Of a stretch of DNA of 64,000 nt, positions 50,782 through 59,896 are shown in pieces; within the stretch, counting starts at the first letter, position 1, and the number at the start of each line of letters is the position of its first letter. The position numbers were made by a program, and so were the translations under genes. Under the pieces are notes generated by a model. It was not told the origin of the DNA. It saw nothing but the letters and a program-made list of their open reading frames with translations, and made no database searches. The stretch is from assembly GCA_022447095.1 (NCBI GenBank), contig JAKUUP010000002.1, forward strand, positions 20,062 through 84,061. Reading direction: 5' to 3'. Origin of the DNA: Candidatus Thalassarchaeum betae. Its GTDB lineage: Archaea; Thermoplasmatota; Poseidoniia; Poseidoniales; Thalassarchaeaceae.

Positions 50782-51966
50782 ATGAGCGAGGGAGAAAGTG
50801 GTCGACCATCGAGCGTGGCACCCGGCAGACCGGGTTCCGCCGTCTACCCGACGAATCCGCTCGGTGAGCAGCACGACGGCATCGCCACCGGGCGCGACGT
50901 AGAGTGGGAGCCGCTGGTCGACTTCCGTCGCATGGACGTCTCCGAGAACACCATCCACGGTGCAATCGCCTGGGCTCACGGCACAGAGATCGTTCACTCC
51001 TTTGGGGGCAACGTGCTGGTCTACGGACGCTCGATGATGAAGCCGCTGATGATGAAGACCTTCCAAGAGGCGCTGACTGCCGAGGGTCTGAACTGGGAGC
51101 AGAAGGCAATCGCCTGCTCCTCGCATAACGGAGACACCGAGCACGTGGCGGCCGCCCAGTCTCTTCTCTCCGAGTCCGAGTGGGGGCTGATGCAGTGCCC
51201 CCTCGATGTCCCTCTCATCCAGTTCGGCCGTCAGGTTAGGCGCCCCCGCCGCTGGTTCCACACCTGTTCGGGAGAACATGCTGCGATGCTCAAGGCTCTG
51301 CGCAGGATGGGAATCAACCGCGCCGGCTACACCCTTCCCAGCGCGTCTTGGTTCCCGATGTACCTCGATGTGCTCCGCCGCATCATGGACAAGCCCGAAT
51401 GGGAGCCACAGAGAGTCGCCAAGGACGGTTGTGGCTTGCCAACGGTCTCCAACACCGTGGACGAACTCGCAGTGATGTTCGCTGGTCTCGTCCGAGAGAA
51501 GGACGAGGACTGGATTTGGGAATCAATGAACCGTCATCCTGACCTCGTTGGTGGGTTCAACCGCCTCGACTCGACCTGCCTGAAGGCCGGCCAGGGGGAG
51601 TTGCTCGCAAAGGAAGGCGCGGACGGGCTGCTCGGACTCTCTATCATACACCCAGACTGGCCGAAAGGGCTCGGAATAGTCATCAAGATCGCACACGGCT
51701 GGAACAGTCAGGCGACATGGTACGTAGCCCGAGCGGTCCTAGGAGTACTGGGGATTCGCCTCCGCAATCCCTACCCTCTCCATCGACAGAAGGCGTTCAT
51801 CGTGCCGGGGATAGTGCCGCCGCAGTACCTCAAGGAACTCGAGAGTGTCGTCACATGGGACGAATGGGACCCAGACAGGGACCGTTTCACCTTGGACTGG
51901 AAGGAGTACACTGCAGCGATGACCCGTTCAGACCCGTTCGCCAACGAGAGCGCGGAGGGTTCCTGA
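50782..51966 (+). CDS. Asparaginase II-family hydrolase
   Basis: 394 residues matching the Rhizobium-type asparaginase II family (PF06089): GRSMMKPLMMKTF, ACSSHNGDTEHVAAAQSLL, FHTCSGEHAAML, KDGCGLPTVSNTVDEL, HPDLVGGFNRLDS and LLAKEGADGLLGL. The serine/threonine, lysine and SSHNG/HTCSG elements correspond to its catalytic region. It would hydrolyse an amide or lactam. ATG starts one base after the LLM stop (TGATATG). In this cluster, the real substrate may be a catabolic amide rather than asparagine. Confidence 0.82.
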   Translation: MSEGESGRPSSVAPGRPGSAVYPTNPLGEQHDGIATGRDVEWEPLVDFRRMDVSENTIHGAIAWAHGTEIVHSFGGNVLVYGRSMMKPLMMKTFQEALTAEGLNWEQKAIACSSHNGDTEHVAAAQSLLSESEWGLMQCPLDVPLIQFGRQVRRPRRWFHTCSGEHAAMLKALRRMGINRAGYTLPSASWFPMYLDVLRRIMDKPEWEPQRVAKDGCGLPTVSNTVDELAVMFAGLVREKDEDWIWESMNRHPDLVGGFNRLDSTCLKAGQGELLAKEGADGLLGLSIIHPDWPKGLGIVIKIAHGWNSQATWYVARAVLGVLGIRLRNPYPLHRQKAFIVPGIVPPQYLKELESVVTWDEWDPDRDRFTLDWKEYTAAMTRSDPFANESAEGS

Positions 51967-53406
51967 ATGGATGATCTGCACAACTACATCGGCGGTCAGT
52001 TCCTAACTCACTCCGGAGGGCAGTGGATGAACAACACTGAGCCTGCCACAGGCTCGCACATCTGCCGCATCCCACTCTCTGATGCGTCCGATGTCGATGC
52101 CGCTGTCGATGCCGCGAGGTCAGCCCAGCCCGCTTGGGCTGCGCTGAGCCACTCAGAGCGCGCCGGCTGGTTAGATCGCATCGCTGATGCTCTCGAAGCG
52201 CGCTACGAGGATATCGCTGTGTTGGAGAGTCGAGATACCGGTAAGCCAATCTCACTCGCCCGAGCAGTGGACGCCCACCGTTCGGTGTCAAACTTTCGCT
52301 TCTTCGCCGGGATTCTGCGCGAGCACGAGGAGGAGGTCTTCGAGATGACGAGCGCGACCAACTACGTGGTCAACAAGCCAGTAGGCGTTGGTGCGCTGAT
52401 CACCCCGTGGAACCTGCCGCTCTATTTGCTCTCGTGGAAGGTAGCTCCCGCCATCGGCATGGGCAACACCGTGGTGTGCAAACCCAGCGAGTTGACTCCG
52501 CTGACCGCTGACCTGATGATGCGGGTCATCGACGAGGTTGGCCTGCCTGCTGGCGTGGTCAACCTAGTCCACGGTGAAGGGGCAGGGGCTGGCGCGCCTC
52601 TGGTCTCCCACTCCGGCGTAGACCTGGTCTCCTTCACAGGCGGCACGTCGACTGGCGAGAAAGTGGCGGCATCGGCTGCTCCCGCGTTCAAGAAACTCAG
52701 CCTAGAGCTCGGCGGTAAGAACGCAAGCATAGTGTTCGCAGACTGCGATATGGACTCGACTGTAGCCGGAGTTGTGCGAGCTGGCTTCCTCAATCAGGGT
52801 CAGGTCTGCCTGTGTGGCTCGAGGGTGCTAATCGAGGATTCCGCTTACGCAGAGTTCCGAGACCGCTTCGTGGATGCCGTAGAGGCAATGCGTATCGGCG
52901 ACCCTTCTGAAGAGTCGACTGATCTCGGCGCGCTCATCTCAGAGGAGCATCTCGCGAAGGTGCAGGGTTACGTCGAACTGGCCAAGCAAGAGGGTGGAGT
53001 CCTCTTGACCGGTGGCACGCCCTGTCTACCATCCGGCTTCGAGGGTGGCAACTGGATGGCGCCCACGGTCATCGAGGGCCTTAGCCCCGACTCGAGGTGC
53101 TCGACTGAGGAGATATTCGGGCCTGTCGTCACACTCCACCCGTTCGGCAGCGAGGACGAGGCTGTGGCGATAGCCAACAACACTCGCTACGGGCTGGCCG
53201 GCAGCGTCTGGACTAGTGACCTCGACAAGGGCAGGAGGGTCTCCGAGGCTATCGACACGGGGATGGTATGGGTCAACACCTGGCTCCACAGGGACTTGCG
53301 CGTCCCGTTCGGAGGCGTCAAGGACAGCGGAGTGGGACGTGAGGGTGGCAAGTGGAGTCTGGGCTTCTTCTCAGAGGCCATGAACGTCTGTGTCAAGCAC
53401 GACTGA
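51967..53406 (+). CDS. Aldehyde dehydrogenase, aminomuconate-semialdehyde type
   Basis: 479 residues, NAD-dependent ALDH. Signatures: ITPWNLPLYLLSWKVAPAI, catalytic Glu in LSLELGGKNASI, nucleophile Cys in NQGQVCLCGSRV, EEIFGPVVTLHPF, and VNTWLHRDLRVPFGGVKDSG followed by GREGGKWSLGFFSE, which is characteristic of ALDH8A1/2-aminomuconate and related hydroxymuconic semialdehyde dehydrogenases. Its ATG directly follows the asparaginase II stop. The family suggests oxidation of a semialdehyde from a ring-cleavage route. Confidence 0.87.
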   Translation: MDDLHNYIGGQFLTHSGGQWMNNTEPATGSHICRIPLSDASDVDAAVDAARSAQPAWAALSHSERAGWLDRIADALEARYEDIAVLESRDTGKPISLARAVDAHRSVSNFRFFAGILREHEEEVFEMTSATNYVVNKPVGVGALITPWNLPLYLLSWKVAPAIGMGNTVVCKPSELTPLTADLMMRVIDEVGLPAGVVNLVHGEGAGAGAPLVSHSGVDLVSFTGGTSTGEKVAASAAPAFKKLSLELGGKNASIVFADCDMDSTVAGVVRAGFLNQGQVCLCGSRVLIEDSAYAEFRDRFVDAVEAMRIGDPSEESTDLGALISEEHLAKVQGYVELAKQEGGVLLTGGTPCLPSGFEGGNWMAPTVIEGLSPDSRCSTEEIFGPVVTLHPFGSEDEAVAIANNTRYGLAGSVWTSDLDKGRRVSEAIDTGMVWVNTWLHRDLRVPFGGVKDSGVGREGGKWSLGFFSEAMNVCVKHD

Positions 53407-53449
53407 TGCAGCAAGAGTGAAAGTCCGCTCTTGGGCGATGCGGGACAAT

Positions 53450-54430
53450 ATGGCGCCTGTGGGTATCGTCGGATTGGGTGCATACGTTCCACCCGATGTC
53501 ATGACCAACGACGACTGGGCCGAGATAGTTGACACCAGTGATGAGTGGATAACCACCAAGACCGGTATCAAGGAGCGCAGGATCGCCGCGGAAGACGTTT
53601 GCACCAGCGACCTTGCCGTCATCGCCTGCAAGCAGGCCATGGACGAGGCCGGCATTGGCCCCGAGGATGTAGACATGCTCATCCTCGCCACCTCCTCTCC
53701 CGACGTCCCTCTCTCTTCGACAGCAGGCATCACCCAACACAAGCTCGGTTGCACCAATGCGGCCGCCTTCGACATCAACGCGGTGTGTGCGGGCTGGGTG
53801 CAGGCACTCGATGTAGGAGCACGTTTCGCCGGCACCCCCGGATACGACAACGTGCTGGTCGTGGGTGCTGAGGTCTACAGCAGAATTCTCAACTGGGAGG
53901 ACCGCACGACGTGCGTCCTCTTCGGCGACGGTGCCGGGGCAGCGGTCCTGCAGGAAGTAGGCGAAGACAGGGGTCTACTTGGAAGCTGGATGATGTCCGA
54001 CGGCGGCGGAGCTGAGGTCATCGTGATCCCGGCGGGCGGAGTCAAGAAGCCGATTCCGTCCCCGGGCTTCGAGGACGGAGACCAGTACTTCCACATGGAC
54101 GGGCCTGCTGTGTGGGACTTCGCCACCGAGGCTTTTCCGCAGGCGGTTCGGGGCGTTCTTGAGCGGACCGGTCACTCACTGGGCGACGTCTCTCTGATTA
54201 TCGCCCATCAGGCGAATCTTAACATCATCAAAGCGGGTATGGAGAATCTCGGGCTGCCGATGGACAAGACGTTCACGAACCTGCACAAGTACGGCAACAC
54301 TGCCGGCGCCAGTGTGCCCATCGCTCTGCGCGAGGCGCGCGATGAGGGGCTGATAGGATCAGGCGACCTTGTGGTCACCGTGGCCTTCGGCGGCGGCCTT
54401 GCATGGGGTGCAAACGCAATCATCTGGTGA
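53450..54430 (+). CDS. 3-oxoacyl-ACP synthase III-like (FabH) condensing enzyme
   Basis: 326 residues, KAS III/thiolase fold. Catalytic triad: Cys in INAVCAGWV, His in IAHQAN and Asn in KYGNTAGAS. IVGLGAYVPPDVMTN is the usual start and WITTKTGIKERR the CoA-binding arm. FabH starts fatty-acid synthesis in bacteria; in archaea this family is uncommon and could serve a polyketide-like or HMG/acetoacetyl-CoA role. ATG 53450 chosen; ATG 53438 also in frame. It follows the ALDH gene by 43 bases. Confidence 0.85.
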   Translation: MAPVGIVGLGAYVPPDVMTNDDWAEIVDTSDEWITTKTGIKERRIAAEDVCTSDLAVIACKQAMDEAGIGPEDVDMLILATSSPDVPLSSTAGITQHKLGCTNAAAFDINAVCAGWVQALDVGARFAGTPGYDNVLVVGAEVYSRILNWEDRTTCVLFGDGAGAAVLQEVGEDRGLLGSWMMSDGGGAEVIVIPAGGVKKPIPSPGFEDGDQYFHMDGPAVWDFATEAFPQAVRGVLERTGHSLGDVSLIIAHQANLNIIKAGMENLGLPMDKTFTNLHKYGNTAGASVPIALREARDEGLIGSGDLVVTVAFGGGLAWGANAIIW

Positions 54431-54438
54431 GGGGAACA

Positions 54439-54454
54439 GCATCCACTAGGATGC
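54439..54454. terminator. Hairpin after the FabH-like gene
   Basis: GCATCC-ACTA-GGATGC is a perfect 6-bp stem with a 4-base loop, beginning 8 bases after the FabH-like stop. It probably ends the rightward catabolic transcript before the separate cold-shock promoter (TATA-like GGTATAGA at about 54475). Confidence 0.45.
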
Positions 54455-54474
54455 CCGCTCCCTAAACCACGGAA

Positions 54475-54482
54475 GGTATAGA
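54475..54482 (+). promoter_or_regulatory. TATA-like element of the cold-shock gene
   Basis: GGTATAGA lies about 35 bases before the cold-shock protein ATG at 54514. This would put the transcript start some 8-12 bases before the ATG, giving a short leader. Confidence 0.4.
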
Positions 54483-54513
54483 TGAAGTAGTATGAGTGTG
54501 GCGCAGTGAAAAT

Positions 54514-54705
54514 ATGCCTCAGGGTACAGTAAAGTGGTTTAACAGAGTAAAAGGATTCGGATTCATAGAACAGGAAGACGGTGAGGACCTCTTCGTTCAC
54601 AAGACTGCGGTCGAGGGGACGATTGCAGATGGCGACACTGTCGAGTTCGAAGTCGGCGAGGGGCCGAAGGGACCCAATGCCACCGATGTCCGTAAAGTAG
54701 AGTGA
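54514..54705 (+). CDS. cspA: Cold-shock domain protein
   Basis: 63-residue single-strand nucleic-acid-binding OB protein: [20 protein letters not shown] carries the RNP1-like KGFGFI, and DLFVHKTAV the RNP2-like motif, then [14 protein letters not shown]. An RNA chaperone. CspA is mainly bacterial; it is also found in a few marine archaea. ATG 54514 gives the family start; two earlier in-frame codons lie in the leader. Convergent with the giant repeat-protein gene, with two small hairpins between (54708-54738). Confidence 0.92.
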   Translation: MPQGTVKWFNRVKGFGFIEQEDGEDLFVHKTAVEGTIADGDTVEFEVGEGPKGPNATDVRKVE

Positions 54706-54707
54706 TT

Positions 54708-54738
54708 CGCTGACTAAGTGACTCAGCGGGTGACCGCT
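54708..54738. terminator. Overlapping hairpins between convergent genes
   Basis: CGCTGA/TCAGCG (54708-54713 with 54723-54728) and AGCGG/CCGCT (54725-54738) form two short stems in the 40 bases between the cold-shock and giant-protein stops. They could act as a bidirectional terminator, and pairing of one excludes full pairing of the other. Confidence 0.3.
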
Positions 54739-54745
54739 GGTTCTA

Positions 54746-57700
54746 CTATTCTAGAGGAATCCACGACCCGGTGGCAGCATCGAAGGTCAGGAGGCTCCCA
54801 TCGGGGTTCTGTGCGAACACGGTTCCAGAGTCGTCCACCCAGACTAACTGGCCCTGTTCGTTCAGTTTCGCGTTGGCGGGTGCTGAAGGCGTCTCGAGCT
54901 CGGCCTCGAGCTCCTGGATGAACTGGTCGGAATCTAGAGTCTCTTCGACCTCAGGCTCCGTCTGGTACATCGGCTGAGATTCAGAGGCCACGCTCTCGGT
55001 GTGCTCTGCGGACTCGGTGATTGTGGAATCGCCCCTTCGGCGCATCACCATAGTTCCTACTAGACCCAACACGAGCATGGCGCCCAGAACAGCGAATACG
55101 AATCCGTACTTCCCGAGAAGATCCTCCTCGAGATGTTTTGCGGGGTCGTTAGGGAAGGCATCGTCGTTGTCGCCGTAGCCGTCTCCATCGGAGTCGGCCC
55201 ACTCGCGATGGTTGTTTGGGAACGCGTCGAGCGCGTCGTTGAAGCCGTCGTCGTCGGTGTCCGTGTCCTTCGGGTCTGTCGACATGACTTCTTCCTCGGA
55301 GTCGGTGAGTCCGTCGTTGTCGTCGTCCGGGTCCTCGTTATCACCCAGCCCATCCATGTCGTTGTCGTACCACTCGGTGGAGTCGAAGGGCAGGGCGTCA
55401 GCATCGTCAGGGAAGCCGTCGTTGTCGTCGTCCGCGTCCTCATCGGCGTCCTTGCACCCGTCAGCGTCGTTGTCCGAGCCGGGGCTGCTGGACCAACCCA
55501 TCAAGCCCAGTGGGCACATGTCCACCCCGTCGTCGACGCCGTCCCCGTCGTCATCTAAGTCTGAGGCGTCGTGAATCCTGTCCCCATCCGTGTCGAGGTG
55601 GCAGTCCTCCTCCGAGTCAGCACCCACTTGCAGCGTGATGTGTCTCTCCGGACAATCCTCCACATCAGTGCTGCCTGTTCCGACCGCGTAGGTATCCAAG
55701 GGAGCCGGTATCTGCTCGGCCTGACCCTCATTGGGTGCGTAATGTCCGAGCATAGCATCCGAGCAGGACAGTTGGCCCACTGCAGACTGGTAGGTGCCAG
55801 GGCTGCATGGAGTCTGTTCGGAACTGGCTTGACTGTCGACGTAGTGCCCTGCTTCGGAGGCCATGCAGTCGGAGCCACTATCTGATGCAGAGGATGGATT
55901 GTAGGTTCCGGCAGGGCAGGGAGACTGGGACGTCATGCCGCTGTTGGTGACGAAGTACCCCGGGTCCGAGTCGAGGCAGGTGGTCTGACCCGAGTTCGGC
56001 TGGTAGGTGCCGGGGGCGCATTCAATCTGGTCGGCGAGGCCCGCGACGTCGGAGTAATGGCCGGGATCGACGTCGATGCAGTCGTCGCGGTCGTCAGAGC
56101 CGGTTGCTGAGTTGTAAGTGGTAGGGGGGCAGGGGGTCTGGGTTGCAGAGCCGTTGCTATCAACGTAGTTTCCTGACTCGGCATCTAGACAACTGGAGGC
56201 GCCGCTATCGGGTTGGAAGGTCCCCAACTGGCACTCGGCCTGAGTGGTTGATCCCAAGGCGGGGACGAAGTGCCCCGGGTCGGCATCGAGGCAGGAGTTC
56301 TGCCCGGTGCTGGGCTGGTAGGTGCCCACCTCACATCCCGACTGCGAGGACATGGCCTCCGACGAGGTATAGTGGCCTGCGTCTGTAGAGACACAGTCAG
56401 CGAGCGACGAGCTCCCGGAGTTCGGGTTGTAGGTCCCGGGGCGGCAGGCTGTCTGCTGAGTCGCTCCCGTGCCCTCGACGTAGTACCCAGATGCAGCATC
56501 CGTGCAGGCACTCTGTGCCGTGTCAGGGTTGTACGTCCCCAAGCCGCATAGGGTCTGTGTAGTAGCCCCTCCTGAGTCGACGTAGTTACCGGGGTCGGCG
56601 TCGAGGCACGAGGACTGTCCAGAGTTCGGTTGGTAATGGCCTGCCGTGCATGGGGTCTGATATGCCGATCCCTCTGCTGGCACTGAGTTGCCAGGGTCTG
56701 CGGGCAGACAAGCATCTGAACTCGAAGAGCCGGTGGATGGGTTGTAGGTCCCGGGCACGCAGGGAGTGGGCGATGTGGCCGCGGTGCTGTCGACGTAGTG
56801 GCCCGGTGGCGAGTCCATACATGATGAGGCTCCAGAACCAGGTTGGTATGAGCCGATGTCACAAGGAGTCTGGGAGGGAGAACCGGAAGAAGGAACATAG
56901 TAGCCTGGGTCTGCGAGATCGCACTTGTCCTGCCCCGACAGTGGCTGGTAGGAGCCGATATCACACGGGTTCTGAGTCGTGGAAGCCACGGCGTTGACGT
57001 AGTGACCTGGGTCGGCTAGCAGGCAGAATGATTGTCCCGTATTGGGCTGATAGGAGCCGATATCGCAAGGGTCTTGGCTAGTTGAGTTGTAGTACATTAC
57101 GAAGTATCCGGCCGATGCGTCGATGCACGATGACTGCCCGGTGCTTGGCTGGTATGTGCCCGGGGCGCACGCGACATCGTCCGTGGCCCCCGTGGTGTTG
57201 ACGTAGTGGCCAGCGTTAGCGGGAATCTGGTCTATGGCTCCAGATGTGTCGACGTAGTTCCCGAGGCTCGCTAGCAGGCACGAGGACTGGCCTTGGAACG
57301 GCTGGTAGCTTCCCGGGCTGCACGCGGTCTGGGAGGTCGAGCCGTTATCAGGCACGTAATGACCTGGTGAGGCTTCCACGCACGAGGACTCGTTGGAATA
57401 GGGCTGGTAGGTTCCCTCGGAGCACTGGTATTGCCCGGCACCAATCTCGACATCCACCGCCATCGACGGGTTACCGACGACGGCTCCGTCGGTAGTGGAG
57501 AACAGCCATACTTGCAAGGTGTAGTGTCCGGTTCCGTTGTAGGGTGCCACCAGTATGTACAGGTTGGAATTGGCCGAGAAGTTCGTGTTGTTGGTCGAGG
57601 TCTCGTCGTATGCTGTGCTGTAACTCGAATTGAGCATGGTGAGGTTGTAGTCGTAGATGGCGAGATCGAAATCAGCGCCGGAAGGCGAGGTCAGGCCTAC

Positions 57701-59854
57701 CGTCACCCCCATCTGCCTCGGCACCGACATCACGAACATATCCTGCACGTCACTGTTCGAATCGATGGATCCGTTGTAGTCTGCACTGTTGGCTGAGATG
57801 TTGAAGGCCGACGAGGAGTACGAGCCAGCATCACCAAAGTTGGGATTGGTATAGTTACCAGGTGAGCTGTCGACGCAGGAGGTCTGTCCCACATTGGGCT
57901 GATAAGTGCCTGCAGAGCACAGCGTCTGGGCAGATGCCTGAGTGGAGTCCACGTAGTTTCCTGCCGAGGCGGAGTAGCACAGCGGGTATCCTGATTCCGG
58001 TTGGTATGCCCCTGCCTGGCAGGGCCGGTGATACAGGTCACCAGATAAAGCGAAGTGGCCTGGCTCAGCCTCGGTGCAAGTCAATCGTCCCCAAGATCCG
58101 GGGTCGCAGTTCATCCATCTCGCTGGGTTGCTGGGATAGGGGTCGTCGGGCACAGGGACGCCGTCGCCATCATCATCACCTGCCATGTGTGTGTCCAAGG
58201 CATTCCGGGTGCCGTCGCCGTCCATATCTTGGTCGGAGTAGGCGATGTTGGCTCCGTCTGTGAAGTTCATTGTATGCGGGAGCAGCATGTTGTCTGAGGT
58301 GCCGTCGAACTCACCTGACTGCTGGCCCCAGCATTGCAGCGAGTAGTTGTCGAGGATTGCGCATGTCGAACCTGCTCCTGCGGAGATAGAAATGGCACTG
58401 CTGCCACTGCTGAGGCTCACGTGCACGGGAGTGTTGCCGTTTTGGCCATCACATCCACTGGTGCTGATTACCGAACTGCATGTGCCGTCGCCCCACTGAC
58501 CGTAGGTATTCACGCCCCAGCAGTTCATCGAGCCGTTGTCCAGGATTGCGCACATGTGATCGGAGGTCCCATCAATGGCGACTGCAGTCCTGCCAGCGGC
58601 GAAGTCAATATGGACAGAACCGTTTGTGACAGTCCCAAACATCGCGGTGACCGTGTAGGACTGACCCCAGCAGTACACGGAGCCATTCTCAAAGATGGCG
58701 CAGGCTCCATAGCCCGGAGTGGCTATAGCAACGGCTCGCATCCCTGTTGAGTGATTGACCTCTACTGGTACATTGCTGTGGGTGGTAGTACCGTCTCCTA
58801 GAACTCCGTAGAAGTTGCCACCCCAACACTTGATTGCGCCGGTGTTCGTTAACGCGCAAGTGGAATCGATTCCAGACGAGAGGGCTACAGCAGTGGTGTT
58901 GGTTCCTAGGTCAACGCTCACAGGTGAGTTCCTGTTTGCGTTGGACCCGTCCCCGAGTTGTCCGACGTTGTTCCTCCCCCAGCAACTGACTGAGCCGTCA
59001 TCCAGTAGTGCGCAATTGTGGGAATTGCCGTCCGAGATTGCAGCTGCCATTCTGTTGCCGAGGTCAACTGTGCCGTTGCTGAGTGCGAAGGAGCCGATAC
59101 CGAGTTGTCCGTAGTTGTTGACCCCTGTGCATCGGAGGCTGTAGTTGTCGAGTATAGCGCAAGAGCCAGCTATGGACACGACGTCGTCTGAGGTGTAGAC
59201 CGGGCTGCTGCTGTTGTTTGCTGAGGCGAAGGTGACGCGGGTGCCATTGTCCAGCACTAAGGTAGGAGATCCGGAGTTGAGTTCAAAGACGGAGTTGGAG
59301 AATACCGAACCCCTCTCCGAGCCGGCCTGATTCAGGGAGCTATTTGTCGAAGTGGTGGACTGAGAACTTGTCCAAGAGGAGTACCCCCAGGCATCTCCCG
59401 TATTGCCGCCGTTCCCATTGACGAAGTTCACCGCGAGGTAGAATGTGACGTCCCCGGAGCCGCTCGAAGGAGCGGTCCAATCAACCGTCCAGGAGCGCGA
59501 GTTAGAGTTTGAATGGGTCACCTCATCGTTCTGTATCTTAGCATTCGAACCCGGGTTTGAGAATGCACCATGGGATGCATCGAGATTGAAGCCTCCATTG
59601 GTCCCTGAAGGACCTCCAGAGCCCCCTATAGTGAGCGTGTACACCGCTCCACCAGAGTATCCAGAAGCGGGCAGACCCGAAAGTTCTGGAGTTACCGTGC
59701 CGGTGTTAGAGTGACACGCAGTACCTCCGCACCCGCTGTCAGATTTTCCCGTCTTGCCTGTGCTGTTGGCGAACGCCTCCTGCGGCACCGCAAGAACGAG
59801 TAAGAGCAGTAGTACCAACGCGATGTGTCTGGAACCCTTTTCCCCCATTTTCAT
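54746..59854 (-). CDS. Giant modular surface protein (Reeler-like, RCC1, Cys-rich repeats, TSP3)
   Basis: 1702 residues. In order: signal peptide (1-29); a Reeler/choice-of-anchor-like domain with GCGGTACHS (a C-x4-CH heme-like site); RCC1-type propeller repeats of the form CALLDDGSVSCWGRNNVGQLGDG (about 200-560); a short DxDGDG Ca-binding stretch; about 18 Cys-rich repeats with consensus C-x2-G-x-YQP-x2-GQ-x2-C followed by GxYV, interrupted by a PPC-like beta domain (about 690-810); thrombospondin-type-3 Ca repeats (DDDGDGVDDGVD); one membrane helix (FVFAVLGAMLVLGLVGTMV); and a cytoplasmic tail ending in a beta repeat. It should be a long, disulfide-rich outer stalk. The repeat units resemble the eukaryotic GCC2/GCC3 (ephrin-receptor-like) type. 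Function in adhesion or particle binding is inferred. Confidence 0.8.
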   Translation of the reverse strand: MKMGEKGSRHIALVLLLLLVLAVPQEAFANSTGKTGKSDSGCGGTACHSNTGTVTPELSGLPASGYSGGAVYTLTIGGSGGPSGTNGGFNLDASHGAFSNPGSNAKIQNDEVTHSNSNSRSWTVDWTAPSSGSGDVTFYLAVNFVNGNGGNTGDAWGYSSWTSSQSTTSTNSSLNQAGSERGSVFSNSVFELNSGSPTLVLDNGTRVTFASANNSSSPVYTSDDVVSIAGSCAILDNYSLRCTGVNNYGQLGIGSFALSNGTVDLGNRMAAAISDGNSHNCALLDDGSVSCWGRNNVGQLGDGSNANRNSPVSVDLGTNTTAVALSSGIDSTCALTNTGAIKCWGGNFYGVLGDGTTTHSNVPVEVNHSTGMRAVAIATPGYGACAIFENGSVYCWGQSYTVTAMFGTVTNGSVHIDFAAGRTAVAIDGTSDHMCAILDNGSMNCWGVNTYGQWGDGTCSSVISTSGCDGQNGNTPVHVSLSSGSSAISISAGAGSTCAILDNYSLQCWGQQSGEFDGTSDNMLLPHTMNFTDGANIAYSDQDMDGDGTRNALDTHMAGDDDGDGVPVPDDPYPSNPARWMNCDPGSWGRLTCTEAEPGHFALSGDLYHRPCQAGAYQPESGYPLCYSASAGNYVDSTQASAQTLCSAGTYQPNVGQTSCVDSSPGNYTNPNFGDAGSYSSSAFNISANSADYNGSIDSNSDVQDMFVMSVPRQMGVTVGLTSPSGADFDLAIYDYNLTMLNSSYSTAYDETSTNNTNFSANSNLYILVAPYNGTGHYTLQVWLFSTTDGAVVGNPSMAVDVEIGAGQYQCSEGTYQPYSNESSCVEASPGHYVPDNGSTSQTACSPGSYQPFQGQSSCLLASLGNYVDTSGAIDQIPANAGHYVNTTGATDDVACAPGTYQPSTGQSSCIDASAGYFVMYYNSTSQDPCDIGSYQPNTGQSFCLLADPGHYVNAVASTTQNPCDIGSYQPLSGQDKCDLADPGYYVPSSGSPSQTPCDIGSYQPGSGASSCMDSPPGHYVDSTAATSPTPCVPGTYNPSTGSSSSDACLPADPGNSVPAEGSAYQTPCTAGHYQPNSGQSSCLDADPGNYVDSGGATTQTLCGLGTYNPDTAQSACTDAASGYYVEGTGATQQTACRPGTYNPNSGSSSLADCVSTDAGHYTSSEAMSSQSGCEVGTYQPSTGQNSCLDADPGHFVPALGSTTQAECQLGTFQPDSGASSCLDAESGNYVDSNGSATQTPCPPTTYNSATGSDDRDDCIDVDPGHYSDVAGLADQIECAPGTYQPNSGQTTCLDSDPGYFVTNSGMTSQSPCPAGTYNPSSASDSGSDCMASEAGHYVDSQASSEQTPCSPGTYQSAVGQLSCSDAMLGHYAPNEGQAEQIPAPLDTYAVGTGSTDVEDCPERHITLQVGADSEEDCHLDTDGDRIHDASDLDDDGDGVDDGVDMCPLGLMGWSSSPGSDNDADGCKDADEDADDDNDGFPDDADALPFDSTEWYDNDMDGLGDNEDPDDDNDGLTDSEEEVMSTDPKDTDTDDDGFNDALDAFPNNHREWADSDGDGYGDNDDAFPNDPAKHLEEDLLGKYGFVFAVLGAMLVLGLVGTMVMRRRGDSTITESAEHTESVASESQPMYQTEPEVEETLDSDQFIQELEAELETPSAPANAKLNEQGQLVWVDDSGTVFAQNPDGSLLTFDAATGSWIPLE
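55740..58080 (-). repeat. Tandem protein-level repeats within the giant gene
   Basis: About 18 coding repeats of roughly 29-35 codons each, recognised by the recurring GTYQP/GSYQP, SSCLDADPGxYV and Q-x-PC pattern. DNA copies have diverged and have no constant spacers, so this is a coding array, not a CRISPR. Three consecutive units share DIGSYQP, suggesting recent local duplication. Confidence 0.75.
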
Positions 59855-59896
59855 TCCCCGCTCGCAGTTCCATCGCTGTTTCGGTCAAAGAGGTTC

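Noticed and set aside
55133..55574. Valine- or serine-rich plus-strand frames
   Set aside because: They are antisense readings of the Asp-rich calcium-binding (TSP3) repeats of the giant protein.
55740..58080. Possible CRISPR array from regular repeats
   Set aside because: Repeats are protein-level (GTYQP and Cys pattern), of variable sequence and without constant direct repeats plus unique spacers; all lie in one open frame.
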